Under the pieces are notes generated by a model. That model had not been told where the DNA came from. It saw nothing but the letters and a program-made list of their open reading frames with translations, and searched no databases. Below are positions 23,528 through 31,923 of a DNA stretch of 32,210 nucleotides, piece after piece. The DNA is from Actinomycetota bacterium. GTDB taxonomy: Bacteria; Actinomycetota; Rubrobacteria; Rubrobacterales; Rubrobacteraceae. Every line of letters begins with the position of its first letter. Position 1 is the stretch's first letter. The position numbers were made by a program, and so were the translations under genes. The stretch spans positions 1 through 32,210 of the forward strand of contig JAIVIG010000290.1 in assembly GCA_020200675.1 (NCBI GenBank). Direction: 5' to 3'.

Positions 23528-25797
23528 GAAAGATTCCCTTCGCGCGCTCGTGAGTCTCTGATCGCGGCCCGCAGGAGGTCCGGGGTTATAGGGAGCCGGT
23601 CGATCTTGACGTCGAGGTGCGAGAGGGCGTCAGCTACCGCGCTGGCGACGGCGGCGGGGGCCCCCATTGTGCCGCCCTCCCCCACTCCCTTCGCCCCCGT
23701 CTCGGTGTACTCGCAGGGCGTCTCCAGGTGTAGGATCTCGACGGGGGGAATCTCCATCGCCGTCGGGACGAGGTAGTCCATCAGCGTGGAGGTGACGAGT
23801 TGTCCCTCGTCGTCGTAGATGAGCTGCTCGTACAACGCCGCGGCGATCCCCTGCGCCACGCCTCCCCGCACCTGTCCCTCGACGATCATCGGGTTGATCA
23901 TAACCCCGCAGTCCTCCGCAACCACGTAACGCTCTATGCGCACGTTCCCCGTCTCCGGGTCGATCTCCACCACTACCCCGTGCGTCGCGTTCGAGAACGT
24001 GCCCGGCGGATCGAAGCCGGCACTCGCTTCGAGGCTCCCCGCCTCCCCCTCCGGTAGCCGTTGTGCTTCCAGGTAGGCTGCGCGCGCCACCTCGGGCACC
24101 CCGACGTAGCGCTCGGGAGAGCCGCTGACGGAGACCCTGCCGTCCTCTATCTCAAGGTCCCCAGGAGCTGCCTCGAGCAGGTGGCTCGCCACCTCCTTGA
24201 TGCGTTCCGCGAGGAGCGCGGCCGCCTTCTTCAACTCGTCGGCGACGATCTGGGCCAGGGTCGTCTGGTGTCCCTGCCCATGCCCGCAGGTGCCGACCGC
24301 GACGGCGACGTTCCCGGAGGGGTCCATCCTCACGTGGGCGTTGTCCAGCCCCGGTGTGATCGCCATCTTCCTCAGGGCGAACGCTCGCGTCCCGTAACCC
24401 GTCCGCTCCGCGAAACAGGAGAATCCCAGGCCGATCAAACGCCCCTCGCGCCTCGCCTCTTCCTGCCGCTCCTTCCACGCGGGGAAGTCCAGCGCCCCGG
24501 CACACTTCTCCAGCGACTCGATGTAGCTGCCGGGATCGTAGACGACCCCCGTCGGGCTCTCGTAGGGGAACTCGTCGGCGGAGATCAAATTGCGCCTGCG
24601 TATCTCCACCGCGTCCATACCCAGACGCTTCGCGGCCTTCTGCATCAGACGCTCCATCGCGAAGGTGAACTGTGGCCTCGACACCCCGCGATACGGCGCC
24701 ATGGGAACCTTGTTCGTGGCCACCGCGCGCGCCCGCGACCGGTAACGCTCCAGGCGATAGGGACCCGGCATCTCCGTCGCCGCCATGAGCGGCTCGACCC
24801 CGCACGTAAACGGGTAGCACGAGTAGGCGCCCACGTCGCACAGGATGTCCGCCTCCAGGGCCAGCAGCTTCCCTTCCTCGTCGAAGGCGGCCGAGGTCTC
24901 GTACCTCTGCTCGTGGCCGTGGAAGGAGGCCGTGAGGTTCTCCTGCCTGTCTTCGGTCCACTTCACCGGCCGCTCCAGGCGCTGGGCAGCTATCGCCACG
25001 AGCAACTCCTCGCGGCTGACGACGCACTTCTGCCCGAAGCCCCCGCCGACGTCGGGCGCTACGACGCGGATTCGCTGTTGCGGGATCTCCAATACCTCCG
25101 CGAGCGCGGTGCGCACGATGTGCGGCACCTGCGTGGAGGTGTGCAGGACCAGCTTGTCCTCCCGGCCGTCCCACTCGGCCAGGCACCCCCGCCCCTCCAT
25201 CGGGACCGCCGCCAGCCGCCCCGTCTCGAACGTCGCCTCGACGACGACCGCGGCCCGCTCGAAGGCCTCGTCTACCCCGGAATCGTCAGACGAACGCACG
25301 TCGACCATCACGTTGTCTTGCATGTCCTCGTGTACGGTCCTTGCGCCTTCGGCTAGGGCCGCGTCCAGCGAGACCACTGTCTCCTGGCGCTCGTACTCGA
25401 CCGCCATGGCGTCCGCGCCGTCCTCCGCGGCATGAGGAGAGTCCGCCAGGACCAGCGCAACCGGTTCGCCGGCGTGGCGAACCCTCTCGCCCGAGAGCAG
25501 GGGCATGTCGACCCCGACGAACTCCGGGCGGTGGAGCACCGGACGCAGCCCGGGTACGTCCTCCAGGTCGGAGCGGGTGATGACCCTCTCCACGCCGGGG
25601 ACCTCAAGGGCGTCCTCGACGGAGACCCTCTCCACGCACGCGGCGCCGAACGACGACCGGGCGAAGGCGGCGTAGAGCATCCTCGGACGCTCGATGTCGT
25701 CCACGAACATCCCCCGGCCGGTGAGGTGCCGCGCGTCCTCGACCCTGGGGACCGACCTGCCGACCCAGGACCTGCCGGAGGAGCCGTCACCCGGCAT
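23524..25797 (-). CDS. Molybdenum hydroxylase large subunit (CoxL/XdhA type) with internal deletion
   Basis: This 757-residue molybdopterin-cytosine-dinucleotide subunit has an open frame. Family regions are VGRSVPRVEDARHLTGRGMF at the start, APDVGGGFGQKCVVSREELL, MAPYRGVSRPQFTFAMERLM (active-site loop, not the AYxCSFR of true CO dehydrogenase), GHGQGHQTTLAQIVADEL, and the catalytic Glu in GVGEGGTMG. After VADEL the sequence goes straight to KKAAALLAERIKEVASHLLE. The roughly 40 residues normally between them (VVHGDTD through GTFGSRS to GGSAV) are absent, in frame. That segment contacts the cofactor, so activity is doubtful. It overlaps the FAD subunit gene by 11 bases. The substrate is unknown. 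Confidence 0.85.
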   Translation of the reverse strand: MPGDGSSGRSWVGRSVPRVEDARHLTGRGMFVDDIERPRMLYAAFARSSFGAACVERVSVEDALEVPGVERVITRSDLEDVPGLRPVLHRPEFVGVDMPLLSGERVRHAGEPVALVLADSPHAAEDGADAMAVEYERQETVVSLDAALAEGARTVHEDMQDNVMVDVRSSDDSGVDEAFERAAVVVEATFETGRLAAVPMEGRGCLAEWDGREDKLVLHTSTQVPHIVRTALAEVLEIPQQRIRVVAPDVGGGFGQKCVVSREELLVAIAAQRLERPVKWTEDRQENLTASFHGHEQRYETSAAFDEEGKLLALEADILCDVGAYSCYPFTCGVEPLMAATEMPGPYRLERYRSRARAVATNKVPMAPYRGVSRPQFTFAMERLMQKAAKRLGMDAVEIRRRNLISADEFPYESPTGVVYDPGSYIESLEKCAGALDFPAWKERQEEARREGRLIGLGFSCFAERTGYGTRAFALRKMAITPGLDNAHVRMDPSGNVAVAVGTCGHGQGHQTTLAQIVADELKKAAALLAERIKEVASHLLEAAPGDLEIEDGRVSVSGSPERYVGVPEVARAAYLEAQRLPEGEAGSLEASAGFDPPGTFSNATHGVVVEIDPETGNVRIERYVVAEDCGVMINPMIVEGQVRGGVAQGIAAALYEQLIYDDEGQLVTSTLMDYLVPTAMEIPPVEILHLETPCEYTETGAKGVGEGGTMGAPAAVASAVADALSHLDVKIDRLPITPDLLRAAIRDSRAREGNLS

Positions 25798-26653
25798 CGC
25801 CGGCCGCCTCCTCCAGTGCCCTCCGTACCATCACCGCCGAGAGATCTCTCCTGTACTCCGCGGTCCCCTGGACGTCGGATGGCGGGTCGATTACCTTCGC
25901 CGCCTCCCGCCCCGCCTCTTCGAAGGCCTCCCGGCCAACCTCCGCCCCCTCCAGCACCTGCTCCGCTTCGGAGACGCGCAGGGGGATGTCCGCCACGCCC
26001 CCGAGCACCACGCGGGCGGAGCGGCATTTTCCATCGTCGATGTCCAGGGTGACCGCTGCGGCCACGATCGCGTAGTCCCCCGCGCGCCTGGCGAACTCCT
26101 GCAGCGCGGCGTTCGGGGCTGGCTGGGGGAAACGGACCTCCACGATCATCTCGTCCGGCTCCAGCGCGGTCATGAAGAAGCCGTGGAAGAAGTCGGAGGC
26201 CAGGACCACGCGCTCTCCTCCCGGACCGACCGCCACGACCTCGGCGTTCAGCAGTGCCGCGAGCATGCACCACTCCGCCGAAGGGTCCCCGTGCGCGATG
26301 CTGCCGCCGAACGTGCCCAAAGTGCGAATAGGATAGTGCCCCACCCAACGAGCCGCGCGCTTTAGTACCGAGAAGCCCTCTAAAAGTTCAGGGTCCTCCA
26401 TCTCCTCGACCCAGCGGTGCGGCGTCAGCGCCCCGATCTTGAGCCCACGACCGTCGTGGGGCTCCAGATACTGCAGGTCGGGGATCCCGGCGACGTCAAC
26501 GAGGGCGGAGGGACGAACCAGCCTGAAGTTCATCATCGGAACCAGACTCTGGCCGCCGGCCAGCAACTTGGCCTCGTCGCCCAGCTCGGTCAACTGATCG
26601 ACGGCGTCCTCCACCGCAGTCGCCCGACGATACTCGAAGGCGGCTGGTTTCAC
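25787..26653 (-). CDS. coxM: Molybdenum hydroxylase FAD subunit (CoxM type)
   Basis: This subunit passes electrons from the iron-sulfur clusters to the final acceptor through FAD. It is 288 residues, a normal size. The two FAD-binding motifs are AGGQSLVP at 32-39 and TFGGSIAHGDPSAE at 114-127, followed by the C-terminal CO_deh_flav_C domain. The start codon is GTG at 26653, chosen because AAAGGGGG lies about 8 bases upstream; the neighbouring ATG is out of frame. It is the first gene of the leftward operon and reads from a promoter whose -10 (TATAAT) overlaps a palindrome shared with the rightward operon. Confidence 0.93.
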   Translation of the reverse strand: MKPAAFEYRRATAVEDAVDQLTELGDEAKLLAGGQSLVPMMNFRLVRPSALVDVAGIPDLQYLEPHDGRGLKIGALTPHRWVEEMEDPELLEGFSVLKRAARWVGHYPIRTLGTFGGSIAHGDPSAEWCMLAALLNAEVVAVGPGGERVVLASDFFHGFFMTALEPDEMIVEVRFPQPAPNAALQEFARRAGDYAIVAAAVTLDIDDGKCRSARVVLGGVADIPLRVSEAEQVLEGAEVGREAFEEAGREAAKVIDPPSDVQGTAEYRRDLSAVMVRRALEEAAGDAG

Positions 26654-26693
26654 TACTCATCCCCCTTTCCCCGCGAGGCACTTGCTTTACAAG

Positions 26694-26715
26694 TATTGGA
26701 TACAATATTATATTG
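26694..26715. promoter_or_regulatory. Divergent promoter with overlapping palindromic operators
   Basis: TATTG-gata-CAATA (26694-26707) and CAATAT-t-ATATTG (26703-26715) are perfect inverted repeats sharing one arm, so three half-sites alternate. On the minus strand TATAAT (with TTTGCG 16 bases before it) lies in the palindrome and faces coxM. On the plus strand TATTAT (with TTGCTT 18 bases before) faces the cyclase gene. A dimeric regulator bound here would control both operons. No regulator gene is in the window. Confidence 0.6.
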
Positions 26716-26757
26716 CAGGGGAACGAGGCGCAAATGCTGTGGGGTGAGGTGTACAAA

Positions 26758-27408
26758 ATGGGTAGGAACATGGACTTGACCATGCCATTCTCCGAGAGGA
26801 CCATCCCGGTTCCGGGGCATCCCCGGCCGCGGTTCGAGCCGCTGACCTCGTTGGAGCAGGACGGGGTGCGCAACACCACCATGACCTGCAGCATACACAC
26901 GGGGACGCACGTGGACGCACCCTCCCACTTTATCGAGGACGGGGCGACCATCGACGAGATCCCGATAGAGAGGTTCCACCGTCCCGGGGTGCGCCTGGAT
27001 CTAAGGGAGATGGCCCAGCCTGGAGAGCCCATTACTTTGGAGCACTTGAACGAAGCAGGGTTCGATCCTTCGGAGTCGAGGGACGCTATCCTGATGCTGG
27101 CGACGGGTTGGACGGATCGGGCGTGGGAGAGTGAGAAGCTCTACGAGATGAACCCGTATCTCGCCCAGGACGCCGCCGAAGCAATAGCGGAGGTATCACC
27201 GTCGGCGATCGGGTTGGACTTCGCGGTGGACGATACCAAACCTTGGCCCAACCACACGATATTGCTGGGTACCGGCGTTCTCCTGATCGAGAACCTGATG
27301 CGTCTGCCCGAGCTTCCCAGAGACGGTTTCGAAGTCATGGCCTTTCCCCTGCGGCTCGTCGGCGAGAACGGGGGGCCGGCGCGCGTCGTCGTGGAGTTGG
27401 GCCGGTGA
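26758..27408 (+). CDS. Cyclase/kynurenine-formamidase-like metal hydrolase
   Basis: This 216-residue metal-dependent hydrolase of the cyclase family (PF04199) includes kynurenine formamidase and isatin hydrolase among its relatives. The signature HTGTHVDAPSHF lies at 47-58 and supplies the His and Asp metal ligands. DLTMPFSERTIPVPGHP is the typical start and LLLGTGVLLIENL a conserved late segment. These enzymes open amides, lactams or similar bonds, which suits a ring-opening step after hydroxylation by the divergent molybdenum enzyme. I place the start at 26758, after GGTGAGGTG; 26734 and 26770 are alternatives. It overlaps the next gene by GTGA. Confidence 0.85.
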   Translation: MGRNMDLTMPFSERTIPVPGHPRPRFEPLTSLEQDGVRNTTMTCSIHTGTHVDAPSHFIEDGATIDEIPIERFHRPGVRLDLREMAQPGEPITLEHLNEAGFDPSESRDAILMLATGWTDRAWESEKLYEMNPYLAQDAAEAIAEVSPSAIGLDFAVDDTKPWPNHTILLGTGVLLIENLMRLPELPRDGFEVMAFPLRLVGENGGPARVVVELGR

Positions 27409-27809
27409 AGATCAAACGCGTGGACCACCTGGGCCTCATCGTGGGTGACCTCGACGAGGCTGTGCAAAGTTTTTCCAAACATCTCGGGTTGGAGTTGGAC
27501 CACACTGAGCGGTACGGGGACGAGCTCGACATCGCGTTCTTGCCCTGCGGCGAGACACTGGTCGAGCTGATCACGCCGCGCACCGAAGAGGGGTCGAATG
27601 CCGATTACTTGAAACAGTACGGGCCGGGCATACAGCACGTCGCCTTCGAGGTGGACGACCTCGACGCGGCGCTGGCAGAGCTCTCCGAACGAGGCGTGAG
27701 CCCTCTGGGCGAAGCGCCGATGCCGGGAGCAGGAGGCATGCGGATCGCCTTCCTGGATCCAGAGTCGTTCGGCGGGATACTGGTCGAACTCTGCGAGCCT
27801 ATCTCCTGA
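27405..27809 (+). CDS. VOC-family protein, methylmalonyl-CoA epimerase-like
   Basis: This 134-residue protein is made of two glyoxalase-type beta-alpha-beta-beta-beta units. The metal ligands line up as H8 (VDHLGLIVGDLDEA), E54 (ETLVELI), H78 (GIQHVAFEVDDLDAALAEL) and E128 (GGILVELCE). The GxGIQHVAFEVDD and PMPGAGGMRIAFLDP-type stretches are close to methylmalonyl-CoA epimerase, which interconverts the R and S forms, although other VOC enzymes are possible. The start is GTG at 27405, inside a GTGA overlap with the cyclase gene, and the stop overlaps the next ATG as TGATG. The pairing with a MatB-like ligase supports a methylmalonyl-CoA step. Confidence 0.8.
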   Translation: MKIKRVDHLGLIVGDLDEAVQSFSKHLGLELDHTERYGDELDIAFLPCGETLVELITPRTEEGSNADYLKQYGPGIQHVAFEVDDLDAALAELSERGVSPLGEAPMPGAGGMRIAFLDPESFGGILVELCEPIS

Positions 27810-28531
27810 TGAACGGATCTGAAGAGTTGCTGATAGACCGTCCGACAGGGGACGTTTTGCGCCTCCGGCTCAACCGCCCCGACCGCCTGAACGCCATCGA
27901 CATGCCCCTCGTGAACGCACTCACCGGGGCCTTCGACGATGTCGACTCGCGAGCCGTCGTCCTCGGCTCTTCCACCCCGAAGGCGTTCTGCTCTGGCGCG
28001 GATCTAGACCTCGAAGACGAGGAACGGACGAGGGTGAGCGACCTGCTGTACGAGCTCTACGAGAAGATGGTGGGGCTGCCGATCCCGATAGTCGTGGCGC
28101 TCGACGGGCACGCGGTCGGCGGTGGAGCGCAGCTCGCCGTGGCCGGGGACCTCCGGGTCGCCGGTCCGGAGACGAAGATTCGTGTCTCTGGGCCAGGGCA
28201 CGGCCTCGCGGTAGCGGCCTGGGGGCTACCTTCTCTCATCGGGAGGGGGCGTGCGTTGGATCTCTGCCTCACGATGCGCGCCGTGGGCGCGGAGGAAGCG
28301 CTCGCCATAGGACTGGTGGACCGCGTCGAAGAGGACCCGGGAAAGGCCGCCGTCGACCTCGCCTCCGAGCTCGCCCGCCTGGATCCCGCTGCCGCCGGCC
28401 GGGTAAAACGCGTCGTATCTTTAGCTTCGGGACCTCTGGACGCGCTGCGCGAGGAGAGGTCGGGCAACCGGGAGTCCTGGTCCGGCTCCGTCGGGGCAGC
28501 GTCCCTCAGACGCGGGAAGGGAGGCGGATGA
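27809..28531 (+). CDS. Enoyl-CoA hydratase/isomerase (crotonase) family protein
   Basis: This 240-residue crotonase-fold protein acts on an acyl-CoA. The oxyanion-hole residues are in AFCSGADLDL (about 59-68) and GHAVGGGAQLAVAGDLRVAG (about 100-119). The two Glu that catalyse hydration in classic enoyl-CoA hydratase are not seen: the usual PE-x-x-x-G segment is VSGPGHGLAVAAWGLPS. So decarboxylase, hydrolase or isomerase activity is as likely as hydration. The C-terminal end is Ser/Gly/Arg-rich and shorter than usual. It starts in a TGATG overlap and ends in an ATGA overlap, tightly coupled in the operon. Confidence 0.85.
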   Translation: MNGSEELLIDRPTGDVLRLRLNRPDRLNAIDMPLVNALTGAFDDVDSRAVVLGSSTPKAFCSGADLDLEDEERTRVSDLLYELYEKMVGLPIPIVVALDGHAVGGGAQLAVAGDLRVAGPETKIRVSGPGHGLAVAAWGLPSLIGRGRALDLCLTMRAVGAEEALAIGLVDRVEEDPGKAAVDLASELARLDPAAAGRVKRVVSLASGPLDALREERSGNRESWSGSVGAASLRRGKGGG

Positions 28532-30165
28532 CCCGGCTAACGGGCACCGACCGGATAGCGCCGGGGACACTCGATGCCTGGCAGCGCCACCTGGGAAGAG
28601 AGGTCGACGCCGACGCGTTACAGGCAGAGCTGGTAGAGGGCTCCCTACCCCAAGCATTCCACAAAGCCTCGACGCACCGCTCGGCACAAACCGCCCTGAC
28701 CATCGACGGCGAAGAGATCACCCACGAGGAGCTAGACGGCCTCGCCGCCAGGGTGGGAGGCTGGCTCCGTGTGCAGGGGCTCGCCCCGCAAGAGCGGGTC
28801 ATACTCTGCGGCGGCAACTCCCTCGATTTCGTCGTCGCTTACCTCAGTATCCTCCGGGCAGGGGGCGTCGTGGTGCCGGCCGGCGCCGACCTTACCCCGT
28901 CCGAGCTGCGCCACCTCGCGCAAGACAGCAGCGCCGCGTACGCGCTGGCACAGGGCGACGCAATCGACCGGCTCACGTCGATCGCCCAAGAAGACACCTC
29001 GCTCCGGGAAGTCGTAGCAGTTGGGGGAGAAGCAAGCTCTAGCGCCCTTTCCCTGCAAGAAGCTCTCTCCGAGGGCGAGCCTCTGGAGCCGGGGGACGCG
29101 AACGGTGGCGACGTGGCGATGCTCGCCTACACCTCCGGCACCACGGGGCAGCCCAAAGGGGTGCCGCTGACCCACGCCAACCTGCTCTCGTCGATCCGCG
29201 CCGCGATGTGGTCGTGGCGATGGGACGCGAACGACGTCCTCGTACACGCGCTGCCGTTCACCCACCAGCACGGTCTCGGCGGCGTCCACATGACGCTTCT
29301 CGCGGGCTCACGCGCCGTGGTCCACAGCAGGTTCGAGCCGGCGAGGCTCTGCGCCACGATAGAGTCCGAGAAGGCTACGGTCCTCTTCGCCGTGCCCGCC
29401 ATCTACGAGAAGCTAGCCGCGTGGGAGGGCGTCGAGGAGGCCAACTTCTCCTCGCTCCGACTCCCCATTGCCGGTTCCTCGGCCCTCTCTCCCGCGCTGG
29501 CCCGCAGGGTATCGTCGCTTCTGAGCCGGGACATCCTGGAGCGTTACGGGAGCACCGAGAGCGGGCTGAGCGTCTCCAACCCGTACGACGGCCTCCGGAA
29601 GTTCGGCTCCGTGGGGTTCCCCCTTCCGGGTACCGAGCTGTCGATAGTCGACGAGGAGGGACGCGCCCTCGAACCGGGTGAGGACGGCGAGATAGCGCTG
29701 CGCGGGCCCCAGGTGTTCTCGGGCTACTGGAACCTTCCGGATGCCACCGAAGAGAACTTCTACCCGGGGGGGTGGTTCCGGACCGGCGACGTGGGGCGGG
29801 TGGACCCGGAGGATGGGTACCTGACGATAACAGGACGCTTGAAAGAGATGATCATCTCGGGAGGCTTGAATATTTATCCCAGGGAGGTCGAGCTCGTCCT
29901 GGAAGATCACGCGGCGGTCGAAGGGGCGGCGGTCGTTGGTATCCCTTCGGAACGGTGGGGAGAAGAGGTCGTCGCTTTCGTCGTTCCGGCCGGGAACGAA
30001 GCAATAGACGAAGAGGATCTATCGGTCCACGCTCGCGAGACCCTCAGCGCCTACAAGTGTCCGAAGAGGTTCTTTGTGGTCGACGAGCTTCCGCGCAACG
30101 AGATGGGGAAGGTGTTGAAGGACGAGTTGGTGCGGATGACCGGGGAGGAGCGCGAGGCCGGATAG
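28528..30165 (+). CDS. Acyl-CoA synthetase, malonyl/methylmalonyl-CoA synthetase (MatB)-like
   Basis: This 545-residue AMP-forming ligase activates a carboxylic acid as a CoA thioester. The P-loop is YTSGTTGQPKG at 201-211, the adenylate motif is ERYGSTESG, the hinge region is YLTITGRLKEMIISGGLNIY, and the catalytic Lys is in RNEMGKVLK. HALPFTHQHGLGG, FAVPAIY, the SNPYDG after the TES motif and GSVGFPLPG all resemble MatB enzymes, which use malonate or methylmalonate. The substrate remains an inference. About 40 extra N-terminal residues precede the domain. It begins in an ATGA overlap with the crotonase gene, and 52 bases separate it from the next gene. Confidence 0.88.
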   Translation: MTRLTGTDRIAPGTLDAWQRHLGREVDADALQAELVEGSLPQAFHKASTHRSAQTALTIDGEEITHEELDGLAARVGGWLRVQGLAPQERVILCGGNSLDFVVAYLSILRAGGVVVPAGADLTPSELRHLAQDSSAAYALAQGDAIDRLTSIAQEDTSLREVVAVGGEASSSALSLQEALSEGEPLEPGDANGGDVAMLAYTSGTTGQPKGVPLTHANLLSSIRAAMWSWRWDANDVLVHALPFTHQHGLGGVHMTLLAGSRAVVHSRFEPARLCATIESEKATVLFAVPAIYEKLAAWEGVEEANFSSLRLPIAGSSALSPALARRVSSLLSRDILERYGSTESGLSVSNPYDGLRKFGSVGFPLPGTELSIVDEEGRALEPGEDGEIALRGPQVFSGYWNLPDATEENFYPGGWFRTGDVGRVDPEDGYLTITGRLKEMIISGGLNIYPREVELVLEDHAAVEGAAVVGIPSERWGEEVVAFVVPAGNEAIDEEDLSVHARETLSAYKCPKRFFVVDELPRNEMGKVLKDELVRMTGEEREAG

Positions 30166-30217
30166 ACCGCGGTAGTTGTTTCTGTCGGAGCGGGAGAGTC
30201 GGAAGGAGGAGGACGGG

Positions 30218-31015
30218 ATGAACCTGGAGCTCGAAGGCTCGGTGGCTTTCATCACGGGGGCCAGCAAGGGTATCGGCAGGGAATGCGCGCGGGTGCTAGC
30301 CGAAGAGGGTTGTACGGTGGTCGTCACCGCGCGGGGGAAGGAGTCGCTCGAAGAGACGGCGCGAGAGCTCTCCGAAAGAACGGGCCAGAAAATAATGCCG
30401 ATAGCGGGCGACATGAGCAGACCCGAAGACATCGAACGCGCGGTCGCCGAGACGGTCGACTCCTTCGGCAGAATCGACATCCTCATAACCTGCGCCGGGA
30501 GCTCGCCCGGAGGACTTCTCGAGAACCTGACGGAAGACGAGTGGTTCAGCAGCCTCAACTTGAAGTTCATGGGCTACGTGCGGGCCTGCCGGGCGGTGCT
30601 TCCGCGCATGAGGGAGCAGGGCAGCGGGAGCGTGGTCCTCGTGGTCGGCAACGACGGCCTCAAACCGACCCCCTGGGAGACGACCGCGGGGGTCGCCAAC
30701 GCCGCCGACATCAACTTCGCTTCGGCGATGGCGGAGCAGTACGGCAAGTCCGGCGTGCGTATCAACACCGTCAACCCCGGCCCCGTCAACACCGACCGGT
30801 GGGAGGGGCTCGAGGAAGCGTTCGCCCGGGACAAGGGGGTCTCCCGCGAGAGGGCCCACGACCTGGCGGTGGGGAGCATCCCGTTCGGCCGGATCTGCGA
30901 ACCCGAGGAGGTCGCCGACGTGGTCGCCTTCCTCGCCTCCCCCAAGGCCAGCTTCGTTCACGGCGCGCACGTGCCGATAGATGGAGGCCAGCGCAAGGCC
31001 CTGATGGACATATGA
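30218..31015 (+). CDS. SDR-family protein lacking the catalytic Tyr-x3-Lys
   Basis: This 265-residue Rossmann-fold protein has the nucleotide motif TGASKGIG at 13-20, a CAG in place of NAG, and the usual C-terminal end SPKASFVHGAHVPIDGG. At the active site the usual S...YxxxK is absent. The Ser strand reads VVLVVGNDG and the YSASKA position reads AGVANA, so Tyr and Lys are replaced by Ala and Asn. It may still bind NAD(P) and a ligand but should not be a standard oxidoreductase. The start at 30218 follows GGAGGAGG with a 6-base gap; the track start at 30176 has no such site. It lies between the ligase and the CoxG-like gene. Confidence 0.87.
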   Translation: MNLELEGSVAFITGASKGIGRECARVLAEEGCTVVVTARGKESLEETARELSERTGQKIMPIAGDMSRPEDIERAVAETVDSFGRIDILITCAGSSPGGLLENLTEDEWFSSLNLKFMGYVRACRAVLPRMREQGSGSVVLVVGNDGLKPTPWETTAGVANAADINFASAMAEQYGKSGVRINTVNPGPVNTDRWEGLEEAFARDKGVSRERAHDLAVGSIPFGRICEPEEVADVVAFLASPKASFVHGAHVPIDGGQRKALMDI

Positions 31016-31016
31016 A

Positions 31017-31068
31017 GGGAGTAGGGAGTAGTTAGTAGGGAGTCGAGAAAAATACTACTCTTCACCCC
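31017..31068 (+). repeat. GGGAGTAG short tandem repeat and hairpin
   Basis: After the SDR stop, GGGAGTAG-type units repeat three to four times (31019-31041). GAGTAGT within them can pair with ACTACTC about 20 bases downstream, giving a 7-bp stem. This could be a weak terminator or RNA-processing site splitting the operon, or simply repeat slippage. Confidence 0.45.
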
Positions 31069-31112
31069 CGGGAGCCCCCGGCATCCTGCTGGAGGACTGA
31101 AAGGAGGCCAAA

Positions 31113-31910
31113 TTGAAGATCCAGAACGAGATCGAGGTGGCCGCGCCGCCCGACGAGCTCTTCGACGTCCTCGCCGACGTGGAACGGGTGGCGCCGCTGT
31201 TGCCGGGGGCGAACCTGGAAGAGAAGAGAGACGACGACTCCTACGCGGGCACCGTCAAGGTGAAGGTCGGCCCGATCACCGCCTCCTACCGCGGCACCCT
31301 CCGCTTTCTCGAACTCGACCACGACGACCACCGGGCGGTGATGGCGGCCTCCGCGGACGAAACCAAGGGCCAGGGTAACCTGGAGGCGAAGATCACTGCC
31401 TCCGTCTCGGGCTCGGACTCCCAGAGCCTCCTGAGCCTGGACACCGACCTGGACGTGCGCGGAAAGGCCGCGCAGTTCGGCCGCGGCGCCCTGGGCAACG
31501 TCTCACAACGCATCCTCCAACAGTTCGCCCGCAACCTCGAGTCCGAGGTCCTCTCCGGAGGAGAGCAAAGGGAAGAGACGCCATCGGAAGAGCCCACCCC
31601 AACCGGAGAGGCGGAGACGGGCGAAGATACCATCCCTCCGGGGGAAACGGGGGCAGGTCATCCTTCCCCGCCCAGGCCGGCCGCAGCCCCGGCCGGAGAA
31701 GAATCCCTCGACCTTTTATCGGCCGTAGGGGCGCCGATGCTGCGCCAGGCCGCGCCCGCGGTAGCCGGGCTCGCGTTGGGTATTTTGATCGGCAACTACG
31801 TCTCCACCCGAAAGACGTTGCGCGCCTACCAGGAAGCCATGAGGCTGATGAGCTATGGGCAGTTCTACGGCCCCCCTACTGGCAAGTGGTGGCGAAGGCC
31901 CAGGAATTGA
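31113..31910 (+). CDS. coxG: CoxG-like SRPBCC protein with C-terminal membrane anchor
   Basis: This protein is 265 residues. The N-terminal SRPBCC/CoxG domain (about 1-148) shows MKIQNEIEVAAPPDELFDVL, VERVAPLLPGANLEE and the typical GKAAQFGRGALGNVSQRILQ. A linker rich in Pro, Glu and Thr follows (about 150-200), then a hydrophobic segment AAPAVAGLALGILIGNYVS that probably sits in the membrane. CoxG tethers CO dehydrogenase to the membrane in Oligotropha, and CoxG-like proteins also accompany other molybdenum hydroxylases, so it probably serves the enzyme encoded divergently. The start is TTG at 31113, after AAAGGAGG with a 6-base gap. Confidence 0.87.
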   Translation: MKIQNEIEVAAPPDELFDVLADVERVAPLLPGANLEEKRDDDSYAGTVKVKVGPITASYRGTLRFLELDHDDHRAVMAASADETKGQGNLEAKITASVSGSDSQSLLSLDTDLDVRGKAAQFGRGALGNVSQRILQQFARNLESEVLSGGEQREETPSEEPTPTGEAETGEDTIPPGETGAGHPSPPRPAAAPAGEESLDLLSAVGAPMLRQAAPAVAGLALGILIGNYVSTRKTLRAYQEAMRLMSYGQFYGPPTGKWWRRPRN

Positions 31911-31923
31911 AGGGAGGACAACT

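Noticed and set aside
23524-26653. Naming the hydroxylase a carbon monoxide dehydrogenase
   Set aside because: The active-site loop is PYRGVSR or TYRGPGR, not the AYxCSFR of form I CO dehydrogenase, and the neighbours are catabolic genes.
31017-31068. GGGAGTAG repeats considered as a CRISPR array
   Set aside because: Units are only about 8 bases and contiguous, without spacers; it is a short tandem repeat.
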